Under the pieces are notes generated by a model. The model had not been told where the DNA came from. It was given only the letters and a program-made list of their open reading frames with translations, and made no database searches. The position numbers and the translations under genes are program-made. 64,000 nucleotides of DNA from Novosphingobium lindaniclasticum LE124 (lineage in GTDB: Bacteria; Pseudomonadota; Alphaproteobacteria; Sphingomonadales; Sphingomonadaceae). Shown here one piece after another: positions 52,589-62,347 of the stretch. Each line of letters opens with the position of its first letter. Positions within the stretch are counted from its first letter, which is position 1. The stretch is from NCBI RefSeq assembly GCF_000445125.1, contig NZ_ATHL01000126.1, forward strand, positions 1 through 64,000, written 5' to 3'.

Positions 52589-54855
52589 GGAGTCACGCCG
52601 TGGCGGCCGAGGAAGGCGAAGATCGTGTCCCAAACATGCTTGCTGATCTTCGGTCCTTTCACCGCGTGGGTGTGGCCCGGATAGAGCATCATCTCGAAAG
52701 GCACGGCTTCGGCCTGGAGCTTCGAGATCAGCGCGGTGCTGTTCTCGAAGACCACGTTGTCGTCCGACATGCCGTGGATCAGCAGCAGCGGGTCGGTGAT
52801 CTTCGTTGCCTCGGCAATGGCGTCGGACGCCTTGTAGGCATCGGGCACCTGGCGCGGATCGCCCATGTAGCGCTCGGTATAATGGGTGTCGTAAAGCTCC
52901 CACTTCGTCACCGGCGCGCCCGAGATGCCGGCCGCGTAGAGGCCCTGGTCGGCCTGGAGCATCTTCAGCGTCATGTAGCCGCCGTAGGACCAGCCATAAG
53001 TCGCGATCTTCTTCGGATCGACGAAGTCCAGCGTCTTGAGGTATTCGGCCCCGGCGCGCTGGTCGGCCACTTCGACGGTGCCCATGGCATGGCGGATCTT
53101 GCTTTCGAACTTCACGCCGCGATTGGGGCTGCCGCGATTGTCGAGGCGGAAGTAGATATAGCCCTTGTCGACGATGGCCTGGGGCAGGGCGCCCAGCCAC
53201 TGCCGCGCCACCTGCTGGCTATGCGGGCCGCCGTAGTGCTCGAAGAACACCGGGTAGCGCTTGCCCGGCTCCATCTTGGGCGTGATCATCAGCCAGTGCA
53301 GATCGCTGCCGTCCTTGGCCTTGACGGTTCCGTAAGTGGGCGTGCGATGGCTGGCGAGGTAGGGCGCATAAGGATGCGCGGCGTCCAGGCGGTTTTCCTC
53401 CACCCAGGCCAGGCGTTTGCCCTCGGCATCGGCCACGTAGCTTTGCGAGGGTTGCGTCGGCGAGGAGCGCGTGACGACCAGCGTGCGCCCGTCCTTGTTG
53501 GCGACGGCGGCGTTGAACCAGCCCGTCTCCGTCAGGCGCTGGGGCGCGCCGGGATGAGCGAGGTCGATGGCATAGAGCTGCGGAGAAAGCACGTCGTCCC
53601 TGGTGCCGGTAAAGAGCACGCGGCCACGCGCCTCGTCGACGGCCACGAGCTTGGTCACCGCCCAGTCGCCCGAGGTAAGCTGCCGCCACTGGCCGCCCGC
53701 GAAATGGTAGAGGTGGCCGAAGCCGTCGCGCTCGGACCACCAGATCAGGCTGCCGTCCTTGAGGAAGCGGTAGTTGCTGGAAAGGTTCACCCATGTCTCG
53801 GGCACAGCCGTCTCGGTGAACAGCACGCGGCTGCTGCCGGTGGCCGGATCGACCGCGAGCATGTCGATCCGCGTCTGTGCGCGGTCCTGCCGCTGGACGT
53901 AGAGCGTCCTGCCATCGCGCGCCCAGTTGACGCGGGCCAGGTAGATGTCGGGATCCTGGCCCAGATCGACCTGCACTTTGCCGCTGCCGTCGGGCTTCAT
54001 GACGTGAAGCGAGACCAGCACGTTCGGCGTACCCGCCGCCGGATAGCGCTGCTCGTAAGTGCGCGTGCCTTCCGCGCCGATCGCCGCGCGGGTGACGACT
54101 TTCACCGGCGCTTCGTCATAGCGCTCCACGGCGATGCGGCTCTCGTCGGGCGACCACCAGTAGCCGGCCATGCGGTCCATCTCTTCCTGGGCGACGAACT
54201 CCGCCTCGCCCCAGTGGACGGTCGGGCTTTTTTCCTGCGGGGTGATCGGCTTCTGCGCGCCCTGGTCGAGCGAGCCGACCCAGAGCCGCTGCTCGCGCAC
54301 GAAGGAAAGGTACTTGCCGCCAGGGCTGAGCGCGGCGTTCAGTTCGTCCTCCGGCGAGTCGGTGAGGCGGCGGACCGAACCGTCGAGCGCGGCGAGGTAA
54401 AGATCGCCGTCCAGCGGGACGATGATCGAGCGGCCGTCGTCGCTCCAGTCGTAGGCGACGATGCCCTTGAGATCGCCGACGCGCTTGCGTTCGCGCTGCA
54501 TCTTCTCGGCTTCGGAAAGCTCGCGGTTGGAGCCCAGCTTCAGCGAATCCACCAGCATGCGCCAGGCGCCGCTCTCGCGGTCGTAGCCCCACAGGTCGTA
54601 GCGCTGGCGATCCTCCGTGCGGTTGCGCAGCAGCGTGAGATAGCGCCCGTCGGGCGAGATCTTGACGTCGCGCGGCTGCGGCCCGTCGAGGGCGGGGCTG
54701 GCGAAGACGCGCTGGAAGTCGAGCAGGTCCGAAGGCACGGCAGGCGACGGCGCGGCAGGTTGGGCGGTCTGGGTCACGGGAGCGGCCTCTGCGGAGATCG
54801 AAATGGCGGAAACGGCGGCGCACAGGCCGGCCAGCAGCATGGAGGTTCTGGACAT
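52579..54855 (-). CDS. S9 family dipeptidyl-peptidase (DPP-IV type)
   Basis: 758 residues from the ATG at 54855; the frame is open upstream but looks non-coding. A signal peptide (MSRTSMLLAGLCAAVSAISI) sends it to the periplasm. The N-terminal beta-propeller (about 50-480) is followed by an alpha/beta-hydrolase domain with nucleophile Ser623 in GWSYGGYM, Asp in HGMSDDNV and His in YPGHTHAV. A conserved Glu pair (EEMDRM) for binding the peptide amino end is present. It removes dipeptides, usually Xaa-Pro, from imported peptides. Confidence 0.94.
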   Translation of the reverse strand: MSRTSMLLAGLCAAVSAISISAEAAPVTQTAQPAAPSPAVPSDLLDFQRVFASPALDGPQPRDVKISPDGRYLTLLRNRTEDRQRYDLWGYDRESGAWRMLVDSLKLGSNRELSEAEKMQRERKRVGDLKGIVAYDWSDDGRSIIVPLDGDLYLAALDGSVRRLTDSPEDELNAALSPGGKYLSFVREQRLWVGSLDQGAQKPITPQEKSPTVHWGEAEFVAQEEMDRMAGYWWSPDESRIAVERYDEAPVKVVTRAAIGAEGTRTYEQRYPAAGTPNVLVSLHVMKPDGSGKVQVDLGQDPDIYLARVNWARDGRTLYVQRQDRAQTRIDMLAVDPATGSSRVLFTETAVPETWVNLSSNYRFLKDGSLIWWSERDGFGHLYHFAGGQWRQLTSGDWAVTKLVAVDEARGRVLFTGTRDDVLSPQLYAIDLAHPGAPQRLTETGWFNAAVANKDGRTLVVTRSSPTQPSQSYVADAEGKRLAWVEENRLDAAHPYAPYLASHRTPTYGTVKAKDGSDLHWLMITPKMEPGKRYPVFFEHYGGPHSQQVARQWLGALPQAIVDKGYIYFRLDNRGSPNRGVKFESKIRHAMGTVEVADQRAGAEYLKTLDFVDPKKIATYGWSYGGYMTLKMLQADQGLYAAGISGAPVTKWELYDTHYTERYMGDPRQVPDAYKASDAIAEATKITDPLLLIHGMSDDNVVFENSTALISKLQAEAVPFEMMLYPGHTHAVKGPKISKHVWDTIFAFLGRHGVTPPK

Positions 54856-54988
54856 CGCCGCCGTGACTAAAGCATTTTTCGCGCCGGTGGAATCACTGCG
54901 CGGCGTAAAAGATTCGGAAGAAAGTCGCTGTTTGCGCGGGCTCGCGGCGTTTCCCTCGGGAAACATGCGGAGGGTTCCGGCTGCGGTT

Positions 54989-55261
54989 TCAGGGGGCGGG
55001 CGGCTCGGCGCTTTCTTCGAGTTCGGCGATCTCGAAAACGAAGCTTTTCCAGCCCCGCATCCGTACGGCATCCTGCGTGGCCGCGCGCTTCTTTTTGGCC
55101 TCGGCCAGCGAGCGGGTATGGCCCCAGAACACTTCCGTCCTGCCGTTTTCCAGCTCGGCGACGATGCGCCAGTAATGCGTGAAGGGATCGGCGGTCGGGC
55201 CGATCGTCTTCACGTAGCCGTCCGGCATCCGCGCGGTGAGGTATCGCTTTTTCCTGGCCAT
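54989..55261 (-). CDS. Hypothetical small protein
   Basis: 90 residues from the ATG of MARKKRYLTARMPDGYVKTI at 55261. It is a small beta-alpha protein with a central segment TEVFWGHTRSLAEAKKKRA and an acidic C-terminus. No signal or membrane segment. I recognise no family. It is divergent from the HNH-like gene with 98 bp between them. Confidence 0.6.
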   Translation of the reverse strand: MARKKRYLTARMPDGYVKTIGPTADPFTHYWRIVAELENGRTEVFWGHTRSLAEAKKKRAATQDAVRMRGWKSFVFEIAELEESAEPPAP

Positions 55262-55359
55262 GCCGGGCGCGATAGGACGTCGCGGTGGCAATGTCAGCGG
55301 TGCCGCGCTAGGTGGGCCCGGATTTTCGGCAATTCCTCTCAGGCAGTTCAGGCAGAGTC

Positions 55360-55695
55360 ATGGCTCGCAAGCACCCCAAGCACGGCCCCTACGAAGACCT
55401 TCGCGAAGAGGAAGAGGCGCCGCCGCCGGTTCCCTGCTGGCTCTGCGGCCGCCCCACCGGCAAGACCATCGTCTGGCACCACCCCGTGCCCAAGAGCCGG
55501 GGCGGGCGAGACGTCGTGCCGATGCACGCGATCTGCCAGAACACGCTGACCACCAATTTCACCAATTCCGAACTCCAGCGCCACGGCATGGACGTGGAAG
55601 GCCTGCTGGCGCATCCCAACGTGCGCAAGTTCGTGGACTGGGTGGCGAACAAGGATCCCGATTTCACCGTCGCACCGGCCAGGAAACAGCGCTGA
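55360..55695 (+). CDS. HNH-like zinc-binding protein
   Basis: 111 residues from the ATG of MARKHPKHGPYEDL at 55360; an in-frame start at 55312 is less likely. The pattern CWLCGRPTG, then IVWHHPVPKSRGG, then MHAICQNTL matches the CxxC-HH-H/C layout of HNH proteins in which two Cys pairs or Cys/His hold zinc. The His pair would be the catalytic centre. It is small enough to be a stand-alone domain of unknown cellular role rather than a known restriction enzyme. Confidence 0.7.
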   Translation: MARKHPKHGPYEDLREEEEAPPPVPCWLCGRPTGKTIVWHHPVPKSRGGRDVVPMHAICQNTLTTNFTNSELQRHGMDVEGLLAHPNVRKFVDWVANKDPDFTVAPARKQR

Positions 55696-55894
55696 GGAGG
55701 CGGACTGGCGCGATAGCGCCTTCCGCGGCCGGGATCGTCGCTCTCCCATCGCGGCGAGGCGCGGCAGGGCCAGGGCATTTCGTTCCGTCTTTGCGGGAGC
55801 AAGCCTTGGCAAGGCGGGCGACAGGGTGAATAAAATCGTGCTCCGGGCCGCATGGTCAGGAAACCGACAGGATGGACGCGCTTTGCCGATCAGC

Positions 55895-58366
55895 ATGAAG
55901 GACGATGATTCGCGGTTCCGGCGCGCCGCAGCGCTTTGCCTCTGCTCCACAGGCGCGCTTGCTGCGGCCTTGCTGGGGGCATCCGCCTTGGCCGAGCCGG
56001 CGCCGTTCGAACTGACCGGGCCGGACCTGCGCATCGAGGTCACGCGCGGCCAGCAGACCCTGCCGATCGCGCAAGTCCCCAGCCTGGCGGAGGGGGACAA
56101 GCTCTCGGTCCATGCCGTGCTGCCGGACGATCAGGGCATGAAGTTCCTGCTCACTTCCGCCTTCCTGCGCGGCGCCACCAATCCGCCGCCCAAGGATTGG
56201 GTGCAGACCGCCAGCACCTGGAAGCAGAAGGAAAAGGACAAGGCGCTGTCCCTTACCGTGCCCAAGGGCGCGCGGCAGGTGGTGCTGCTGATGGTGCCCG
56301 AAACCGGCGGGGCGGAAGGCGTGCTGCTGGATGCGGTGCGCGGCAAGCCGGGCGAGTTCGTGCGCGCCAGCCAGGATCTCAACCAGGCGTCGCTCGACCA
56401 TTCGCGGCTGGTCACGTTCATGGCGGCCATCCAGGCGCAGGACAATACCGGCCCGGAGTACCTGCGCACCGTGGCCCCGGTGCTGGCGCGCAGCCTGGCG
56501 ATCAAGCTCAACGACGATTGCCTGTCCAAGGTGGTGGAGATGCAGGCCTCCTGCCTGCTCGAAAACCGCGAATCGCTGGTGCTGAACGACGTCCATTCCA
56601 GTTCGCTGGCCGATACCCTGACCGGGACGCCCACGGACCTCGCCCTGCAACTGAGCGCCACGCCCGAGGCGGGCGGCGGCTATTACAGCGCCTATATCGG
56701 CGTTGCGCGGGACATCGCACGGATCTTCGGCGCCTTCAACAACCCCCAGTTCAATTACCTTCCCACGCTGTCGCTGCGCCAGGAGGGGACGATGTCGCTG
56801 CTGCTCAATGCGGCGCCTTCGTTCCAGAAGCCCAAGTCGGTCATGGTGACGGCGCTCCCTGCCGTGGAGGCGGACATTCCGCCGCAACTGCGCAGCACCG
56901 CCAAAGGGCCGGTCTGCATCGCCCGTCCCGGTGCGGTGCTGGGCGTGGAGGGCGCTCCGCTGATCTATTCGACCGACTTCGCCCATGACATGAAGGTCAG
57001 GCTCACCAACGGCTCCGGCCAGACCATCGACGTGCCGGTCACGGCCCGCGCCGACCGGGGCGGCTACCGGATCGGGCCGGACGAACTGCCCAGCGCTTTC
57101 GCGGGATCGATGCGGGCGCAGCTTCTCGGCACCTGGGGCTTCGCCGCGTTCACCGGCCCGGAGTTCCTTCTCCAGCGGCCCGACGGCCAGCCATGGAAAG
57201 TGGTGGGAGAAAGCGACGGCCTGGTGGTGGGGCGTGACAATACGGTCGTTCTGGAAGGCGCCGCGCCGTCCTGCGTCGAGGAAGTCCTGCTGCGGCAGGG
57301 CAACGGCGCGCCCAGGCCGCTCGACTGGAAAGTGCAGGACGGCCAGAGGCTGAGCTTCACGGTGCCGCAGGCCGCCGCCAACCCCGGCGAGCTTCGGGTG
57401 GAACTGCGATATCAGGGCGCCAAGGGGCCGGAGACCGTCACTCTGCGCGCCCGTGCCGAAGCGAGCCGGGTGGACGGTTTCGAACTCCATGCTGGCGACA
57501 TGCACGGCGTGCTCACCGGACAGCGACTGGATCAGGTGCAGTCGCTTGTCCTGGGCGAGACCGAGTACCGGCCGGACGGCCTGACCCGCGAAGATGCGGT
57601 GGACCGCCTGCGGCTGGTCGCACAGGGGAGTGGCCCGGAGAATACACGCGCCGCACCGGAACAGGGAACTGCGGACAAGGCCGTGATTCGCCTGGCCGGA
57701 GGCCGCAGCCTGAGCCTGCCGGTACGCGTCGGCGCGGCGCGCCCGCAGGCCGAACTGCTCGGCCGGACGATCTATCCTGGCCCGGCGGCGCCCGGCGCGC
57801 GCGCGCTCGAACTCGGCGCGGGCGAACTGCTGCCGGACAGCGGTGAACTGGTGTTCTCGGTCAAGGCCGCGCCGGGCGCCCGCTTCAGTGCGCGCGACGG
57901 GATCGAGGTGGCCGGAGGAGAGGGTCTCGTGACGGTGCGCCTGTCCGCCGGAAAGGGCCTCACGCTGGAGAGCCAGCAAGTGCTCGTCGCCCGGCTCAAG
58001 GCTACCGATCTGCCCGCCGGAGCCTTCGGGCCGCTGCGATATCGCCTGATAGGCGGCGACATGACCGGCGACTGGATGCCGCTCACCACGCTCGCGCGCC
58101 TGCCGCGTATCGAGAACCTGACTTGCCCGAAGGAGAGTGGCGGGGAGGACGGCGCGAGCCAGGCGAAGACGCAGCCCTGTACGCTGACCGGACGGGATCT
58201 GTTCCTGATCGAGGCGGCCTCCGCCGATGCCGCGTTCACGCAAGCGGCGAACGTGCCCTCGGGGTTCACCGGGTCCACGCTCGCCGTGCCCCGCCCGGTC
58301 GAGGGCAAGCTCTACTTGCGCCTGCGAGACGCGCCTGCGATGCCGGTGATCCTGCCGCAGCCCTGA
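55895..58366 (+). CDS. Large secreted protein of unknown function
   Basis: About 823 residues from the ATG at 55895; a GTG at 55826 is an alternative. A signal peptide (about 12-34: AALCLCSTGALAAALLGASA) ends in ALA. The mature protein is soluble and beta-rich, with few Cys (in KLNDDCLSKVVEMQASCLLE and in LTCPKESGG...QPCTLTG) and repeated immunoglobulin-like segments. I do not recognise any family or motif. It is followed at about 100 bp by a small gene and then a sulfotransferase-like gene on the same strand. Confidence 0.75.
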   Translation: MKDDDSRFRRAAALCLCSTGALAAALLGASALAEPAPFELTGPDLRIEVTRGQQTLPIAQVPSLAEGDKLSVHAVLPDDQGMKFLLTSAFLRGATNPPPKDWVQTASTWKQKEKDKALSLTVPKGARQVVLLMVPETGGAEGVLLDAVRGKPGEFVRASQDLNQASLDHSRLVTFMAAIQAQDNTGPEYLRTVAPVLARSLAIKLNDDCLSKVVEMQASCLLENRESLVLNDVHSSSLADTLTGTPTDLALQLSATPEAGGGYYSAYIGVARDIARIFGAFNNPQFNYLPTLSLRQEGTMSLLLNAAPSFQKPKSVMVTALPAVEADIPPQLRSTAKGPVCIARPGAVLGVEGAPLIYSTDFAHDMKVRLTNGSGQTIDVPVTARADRGGYRIGPDELPSAFAGSMRAQLLGTWGFAAFTGPEFLLQRPDGQPWKVVGESDGLVVGRDNTVVLEGAAPSCVEEVLLRQGNGAPRPLDWKVQDGQRLSFTVPQAAANPGELRVELRYQGAKGPETVTLRARAEASRVDGFELHAGDMHGVLTGQRLDQVQSLVLGETEYRPDGLTREDAVDRLRLVAQGSGPENTRAAPEQGTADKAVIRLAGGRSLSLPVRVGAARPQAELLGRTIYPGPAAPGARALELGAGELLPDSGELVFSVKAAPGARFSARDGIEVAGGEGLVTVRLSAGKGLTLESQQVLVARLKATDLPAGAFGPLRYRLIGGDMTGDWMPLTTLARLPRIENLTCPKESGGEDGASQAKTQPCTLTGRDLFLIEAASADAAFTQAANVPSGFTGSTLAVPRPVEGKLYLRLRDAPAMPVILPQP

Positions 58367-58463
58367 TTGTCCGCGTTTATTCTCAATTCATTAGGCATTG
58401 CTATTTAAGCTGCCCGGAAGTGCGATCGAGGCTGCAACGCGTCAAGATGGAATTGCGTGAACG

Positions 58464-58862
58464 ATGGAACGGGGCATGATCGAACGCGCCCTGACGGAAC
58501 AGGCAGACGCATCTACAGGCGGTCAGCCGGCGCTTTCGCGCCTGACGGTGGTTCCCCACGGCGTGGTCGTGCGGTTGGGCGGACTGGATGTTGCCGGCAC
58601 TCTGGCGGCCGGTCATCCGGTCTCCTGCGAAGGCACGGACGTGGCGATCTCGGTCAATGCGGCGGGGACTGCTTTCCGCCCAGGGGTTCTCGGGCAAGGC
58701 CGGGTCTACGAGAACCGCCTGGAGATCGACCTCGTCTTGCCCGAGCCGGAAGCGGCCGCGCTCGGCGCGGCCTTGCAGCGGGCGGATCGCGGCGTCTTGC
58801 GCTTCGCCTGCGAACCGATCACCGAAACGCTGCTGCGCGTGGTCCGTTTCGAGTGCATCTGA
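58464..58862 (+). CDS. Hypothetical protein
   Basis: 132 residues, cytoplasmic by appearance. A Val/Gly-rich beta core (LTVVPHGVVVRLGGLDVAGT) and an Ala-rich end. I recognise no family. It lies between the large secreted protein gene and the sulfotransferase-like gene on the same strand. A second start at MIERAL four codons later is possible. Confidence 0.55.
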   Translation: MERGMIERALTEQADASTGGQPALSRLTVVPHGVVVRLGGLDVAGTLAAGHPVSCEGTDVAISVNAAGTAFRPGVLGQGRVYENRLEIDLVLPEPEAAALGAALQRADRGVLRFACEPITETLLRVVRFECI

Positions 58863-58987
58863 CGCGAAAGGGCCTGACGCAAAAGAGGTAGTCCGCCCCT
58901 CGCAATAGCTGTGCTCGCCGCAGGCCAAGCGGCTATCCTGCCTCTCGGTGCGGACAGGCGAGGAACCGGCATGAGCGGGCACACTCT

Positions 58988-59779
58988 GTGAAGGCGGCGG
59001 TCGATCGCCTGCTGAAACCCCTCGGCCTTCAGGCGCGGCCCGGCGATCCCGGCCCTTACTGGCCCCGCCGCCGGGCCGACCGTATCCACCATCCCTTCCT
59101 GTTCCTGCTGACCCCGCCGGGTGCGGGAACCACGGCCATGGCCCGCCACATCGCCGCGCAGTCCGATGTGGCAGGACTGCATCCCAGCTTCGAAGGACAG
59201 CGGCTGGTGCGCGGCCTGATGGACGCGGACCAGTGGCTGGACCGCAAGTTCGTGGACTACGAAGCCGTGCTGGGCGCCTGGAGCGCGCGCATAGCCGAGG
59301 CCGAGCGCAGCAAGGGCCACGCCTTCTTCCTTGAAAAGAGCCCGCCCCATCTCGTCCGCTACGAGGCGTTGTTCAGCCATTTCAGCGAGTACCGCGTCGC
59401 CCTGTGCAATCGCTCGCCCCTGACCAATATCGACGCGCAGCTTCGACGCTATGCCCTGCCGGGCTATCGCGGCGTCCCGCGCGAACGCGTGGTGCGCGAT
59501 CTGGCCCGCCAGTGGATCTGGCGCAGCGAACTGCTGCGCGCGGCGGCCGAGCGGCACGGTTATCCTCTCGTCACCTACGAACGCTTCCGCCGCGATCCCG
59601 GCGCGATCCTCTCGGCTTTCGGGCTGACGGCGAACAGGGAAGCGGCGCCCCCCTCCCAAGCCGAGGAGGCGCCGCCTCAGGTGCTGATGCTCTCGACCGG
59701 AGAACGCCGGATCGTCAGCGAGACGGTGGCGGAAGCGCCGGATCTCCTGGCCTTCTTCGGCTACGCCCCGGACCGCTAG
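58988..59779 (+). CDS. Sulfotransferase-like protein
   Basis: 263 residues from a GTG start. A P-loop-like LLTPPGAGTTAMARHIAAQS near 40-60 takes the place of the PAPS loop. Further on come EKSPPHLVRYEALFSHFSEY, RVALCNRSPLTNIDAQLRRY and YERFRRDPGAILSAFGL, the order of sulfotransferases. The loop differs from the usual RSGTT, so catalysis is not certain. Its stop overlaps that of the convergent TonB receptor at a shared CTAG. Confidence 0.78.
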   Translation: MKAAVDRLLKPLGLQARPGDPGPYWPRRRADRIHHPFLFLLTPPGAGTTAMARHIAAQSDVAGLHPSFEGQRLVRGLMDADQWLDRKFVDYEAVLGAWSARIAEAERSKGHAFFLEKSPPHLVRYEALFSHFSEYRVALCNRSPLTNIDAQLRRYALPGYRGVPRERVVRDLARQWIWRSELLRAAAERHGYPLVTYERFRRDPGAILSAFGLTANREAAPPSQAEEAPPQVLMLSTGERRIVSETVAEAPDLLAFFGYAPDR

Positions 59780-61923
59780 AACGCCACATTGATACCTGCC
59801 TCCACGGCGCGCGGATCGCCGAGAACCCATTGCGACGCGCCATAAGTTGCGCGCACGTAAGTCTCGTCGAAAACATTGCGCAGGCGCAGGCTGGCATTGG
59901 CCGCCTCGATGAACTGCCAGCGCAGCCCGATATCGGTCACGGTATAGGCCGGGATGACGCGGGTATTGGCCGCATCCTGGTAGCGCTTGCCGACATGGCT
60001 GACGCCGCCGTCGATGGTCCAGTCCGGCAGGAAGCGCCAGCTTGCGAACAGGTTGGCGGTACGGGTGGCCACGTTGGTCGGGCGGTTGCCGGCGCGCTGG
60101 AACAGGACGCCGCCCACGGACTCCGCGAAGTCGTCATAGCGGGCGCGCAAGGCGGAGCCGTTCACGCTGACGCTCATCCCCTCCAGCGGCTCCAGCGACA
60201 GCGAGGCTTCCACCCCGCGCGAGGATTGGCGGCCCACCTGCACCTGGATCGTCGGGATCAGCGGGTCCGAGGTGAGCAGCCGGGTCTTGACGATGTCATA
60301 GGCCGCCAGCGTGAACTGGCCGCGCCCGCCCCAGAAGATCTGCTTCACGCCCACTTCGTATTGCCGACCTTTCGACAGTTCGAAGGCGCTCTGGGCAAGG
60401 CTGGTCGATACCAGCGCTCCGACCGGATCGGCGGCGGTCGCATACTGGCCGTAGAGCGACAGCGTGGGGATCGGATTGTAGACCGCGCCGACGCGCCAGG
60501 TGACCGCGTCCGGTGTGCCGGTGAAGTCGTTGGCGGCGTTGAGGTAATCGGTCCTGGTGATTTCCGGCCGGTCGTAGCGCAAGCCGCCGACCAGTGAGAA
60601 GCGCTCGCTGAACTTCAGCCGATCCTCGGCGAAGATCGAATATTGCCGGATGCGGTTGGTGTAGCGGGGCCTTGTCGGCGCATCGGCCTGGTGCAGGAAC
60701 AGGCCGGGCGCGGGATCGTCCAAGGCGATCAGGCGCGTCTGGTTGTTGCCGGAATTGCTGACATTCTTGTAGCTGATGCGGTTGACGTCGAACCCGACGA
60801 CGAGCTGGTTCTCCAGCCCGGCAAGGCGGTGAGAGAGGTTGGCGGTCGTGCGGTTCCCCGTCTGCTTCTGGATATGATAGAGTTCCAGGAAGCTGGACTG
60901 GCGCACTTGCGCGGGCATGGTGGCGGTCGCCGGGACATAAGCGACGTTTTCCGCGTTCTTCCAGTACTTGTTCGCCCAGAGATGGTAGAACGCGCTGCGG
61001 ATGGTGATCGCGTCCGAGGGCGACCATTTGAGCTTCGCCTGGCTCCAGTTGTCGCGGAACCGCAGCCGGGCATCGGTGACGTTGTAGTTGTTCCGCCTGA
61101 TCGACCTGTCGAGCCTGCCGTTCACCAGCGGAACGCCGAACCAGGTGCGGGGCGTCTGCCGGCTGAAATCGTGGGACAGGGTCACGCTGAAATCGTCTGC
61201 GGGCCTCAGCCGGATCGCGCCCGACAGCGCCAGCGCCTCGCTGTCTCCCCGGTCCATCCAACCGTCCGACCGGCGATAGCTGGCATCGGCGCGGAAGCTC
61301 GCCAGATCGTCGATCGGCCCGCCCGCGCCCGCCGCCAGGGAGTAGGTTCCGAACGAGGCGGCGCCCGCTCTGGCGCCGAACTCCAGGGTTTCGCCCGGCT
61401 GCCGGCGGACCACGTTCACCGCGCCGCCGATCGCGCCCTCGCCGTAAAGAACCGAGGCCGGGCCGCGCAGGATTTCCACGCTTTGCGCCATCCACGGATC
61501 GGCCGGGAAGGTCAGCGTGTTGTTGTACATGCGCATGCCGTCGTAGAGCGTCATGACCGAGTTCTGGCCGGTGAAGCCGCGTGCCGAAAGGCCGTAGCCG
61601 AACACGCCGGAGGTGTTGACGATGCCGGTCGCGCGAGCGGCGGCATCCTGGATGGTGAGATCGCCCCGCTGCCGGATCGCGTCTCCGTCCAGCGTCTCGA
61701 TGCTGGCGGGCGTTTCCAGCGGCGTGAGGTTGAGGCGGCTGGCGCTCTCGGACCTGAGATGGAGCTGCAGGCGATCGACGACGCCGGTGACGACGATCGC
61801 ACCGCTGCCTTCATCGCCTTCGCTGCCGGTTTCGGCGGTGGTTTCAGCCGCGATCGGCAGGGCCGGAGCAGCGGGCAGGTTCAGTGAAAGGGCCGCCGCA
61901 GCGACCTCCAGGTAATGCAACAA
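59776..61923 (-). CDS. TonB-dependent receptor under cobalamin riboswitch (BtuB-like role)
   Basis: About 715 residues from a proposed TTG at 61921-61923 (GGGGGAA upstream); no ATG is in a suitable place. A hydrophobic signal (LEVAAAALSLNLPAAPALPI) is followed by the plug (IETLDGDAIRQRGDLTIQDA, VEILRGPASVLYGEGAIGGA) and a barrel that ends in INVAF. The barrel most resembles siderophore receptors. Because the mRNA leader is a cobalamin riboswitch, I infer that the receptor imports cobalamin or a corrinoid. The longer open frame to 62109 includes part of the leader and is probably not translated. Confidence 0.85.
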   Translation of the reverse strand: MLHYLEVAAAALSLNLPAAPALPIAAETTAETGSEGDEGSGAIVVTGVVDRLQLHLRSESASRLNLTPLETPASIETLDGDAIRQRGDLTIQDAAARATGIVNTSGVFGYGLSARGFTGQNSVMTLYDGMRMYNNTLTFPADPWMAQSVEILRGPASVLYGEGAIGGAVNVVRRQPGETLEFGARAGAASFGTYSLAAGAGGPIDDLASFRADASYRRSDGWMDRGDSEALALSGAIRLRPADDFSVTLSHDFSRQTPRTWFGVPLVNGRLDRSIRRNNYNVTDARLRFRDNWSQAKLKWSPSDAITIRSAFYHLWANKYWKNAENVAYVPATATMPAQVRQSSFLELYHIQKQTGNRTTANLSHRLAGLENQLVVGFDVNRISYKNVSNSGNNQTRLIALDDPAPGLFLHQADAPTRPRYTNRIRQYSIFAEDRLKFSERFSLVGGLRYDRPEITRTDYLNAANDFTGTPDAVTWRVGAVYNPIPTLSLYGQYATAADPVGALVSTSLAQSAFELSKGRQYEVGVKQIFWGGRGQFTLAAYDIVKTRLLTSDPLIPTIQVQVGRQSSRGVEASLSLEPLEGMSVSVNGSALRARYDDFAESVGGVLFQRAGNRPTNVATRTANLFASWRFLPDWTIDGGVSHVGKRYQDAANTRVIPAYTVTDIGLRWQFIEAANASLRLRNVFDETYVRATYGASQWVLGDPRAVEAGINVAF

Positions 61924-62119
61924 ACGGATTCCCCCGTATGGCGTCAAGCGACATCGGGCAGGGGCGTGCCGTTCGCGCGCGAACGGTCGGCAGCGCGCAT
62001 CGCCCGGACGCCCGGGGCGGCCGACGCACGACACCGATGCGGCTCCCACCGCTCGTTCGTCGCTCAGACGGAGTTCACCGTGCCGCGGCCATCCCCTGGA
62101 CCAAGGCAAGAGCGACCAG

Positions 62120-62347
62120 ACGCCGGCAGGTCTCCTGGCTCATGGGTCATCGCTTGATATACGGCCTTCCCAGGCCTCGCACGTTTTTGCGTCCGACCCA
62201 GTGGCTGGCGGATCGGTCTTCATGCCGTCCGCACATGTATATCGCGCTCGCCACTTACAGTTGCAGGGACAGCTGCGGATTTGGACGGAGGAAACGGGTT
62301 CCACCTTCCGCACCGCATTCCCGTTTTAATCCCCTTTCGGGGAACCG
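62120..62347 (-). promoter_or_regulatory. Cobalamin riboswitch (minus strand)
   Basis: On the minus strand the leader shows the cobalamin aptamer elements in order: GGTTCCCC, GATTAAAACGGGAATGCGG, the core CCGCAGCTGTCCCTGCAACT, GCCACTGG, CTGGGAAGGCC, and the B12 box GAGCCAGGAGACCTGCC (plus-strand 62125-62141). The TonB receptor start is about 200 bases downstream, and a strong hairpin (gaccgttcgcgcgcgaacgg) in between could be the expression platform. Confidence 0.93.

Noticed and set aside
52465-54870. 801-codon plus-strand frame antisense to the S9 peptidase
   Set aside because: The peptidase on the minus strand has a signal peptide and catalytic triad; the frame opposite is a shadow.
61924-62109. 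N-terminal extension of the cobalamin-regulated TonB receptor
   Set aside because: The extension precedes the signal peptide, is Arg/Pro-rich and would cover the riboswitch expression platform.
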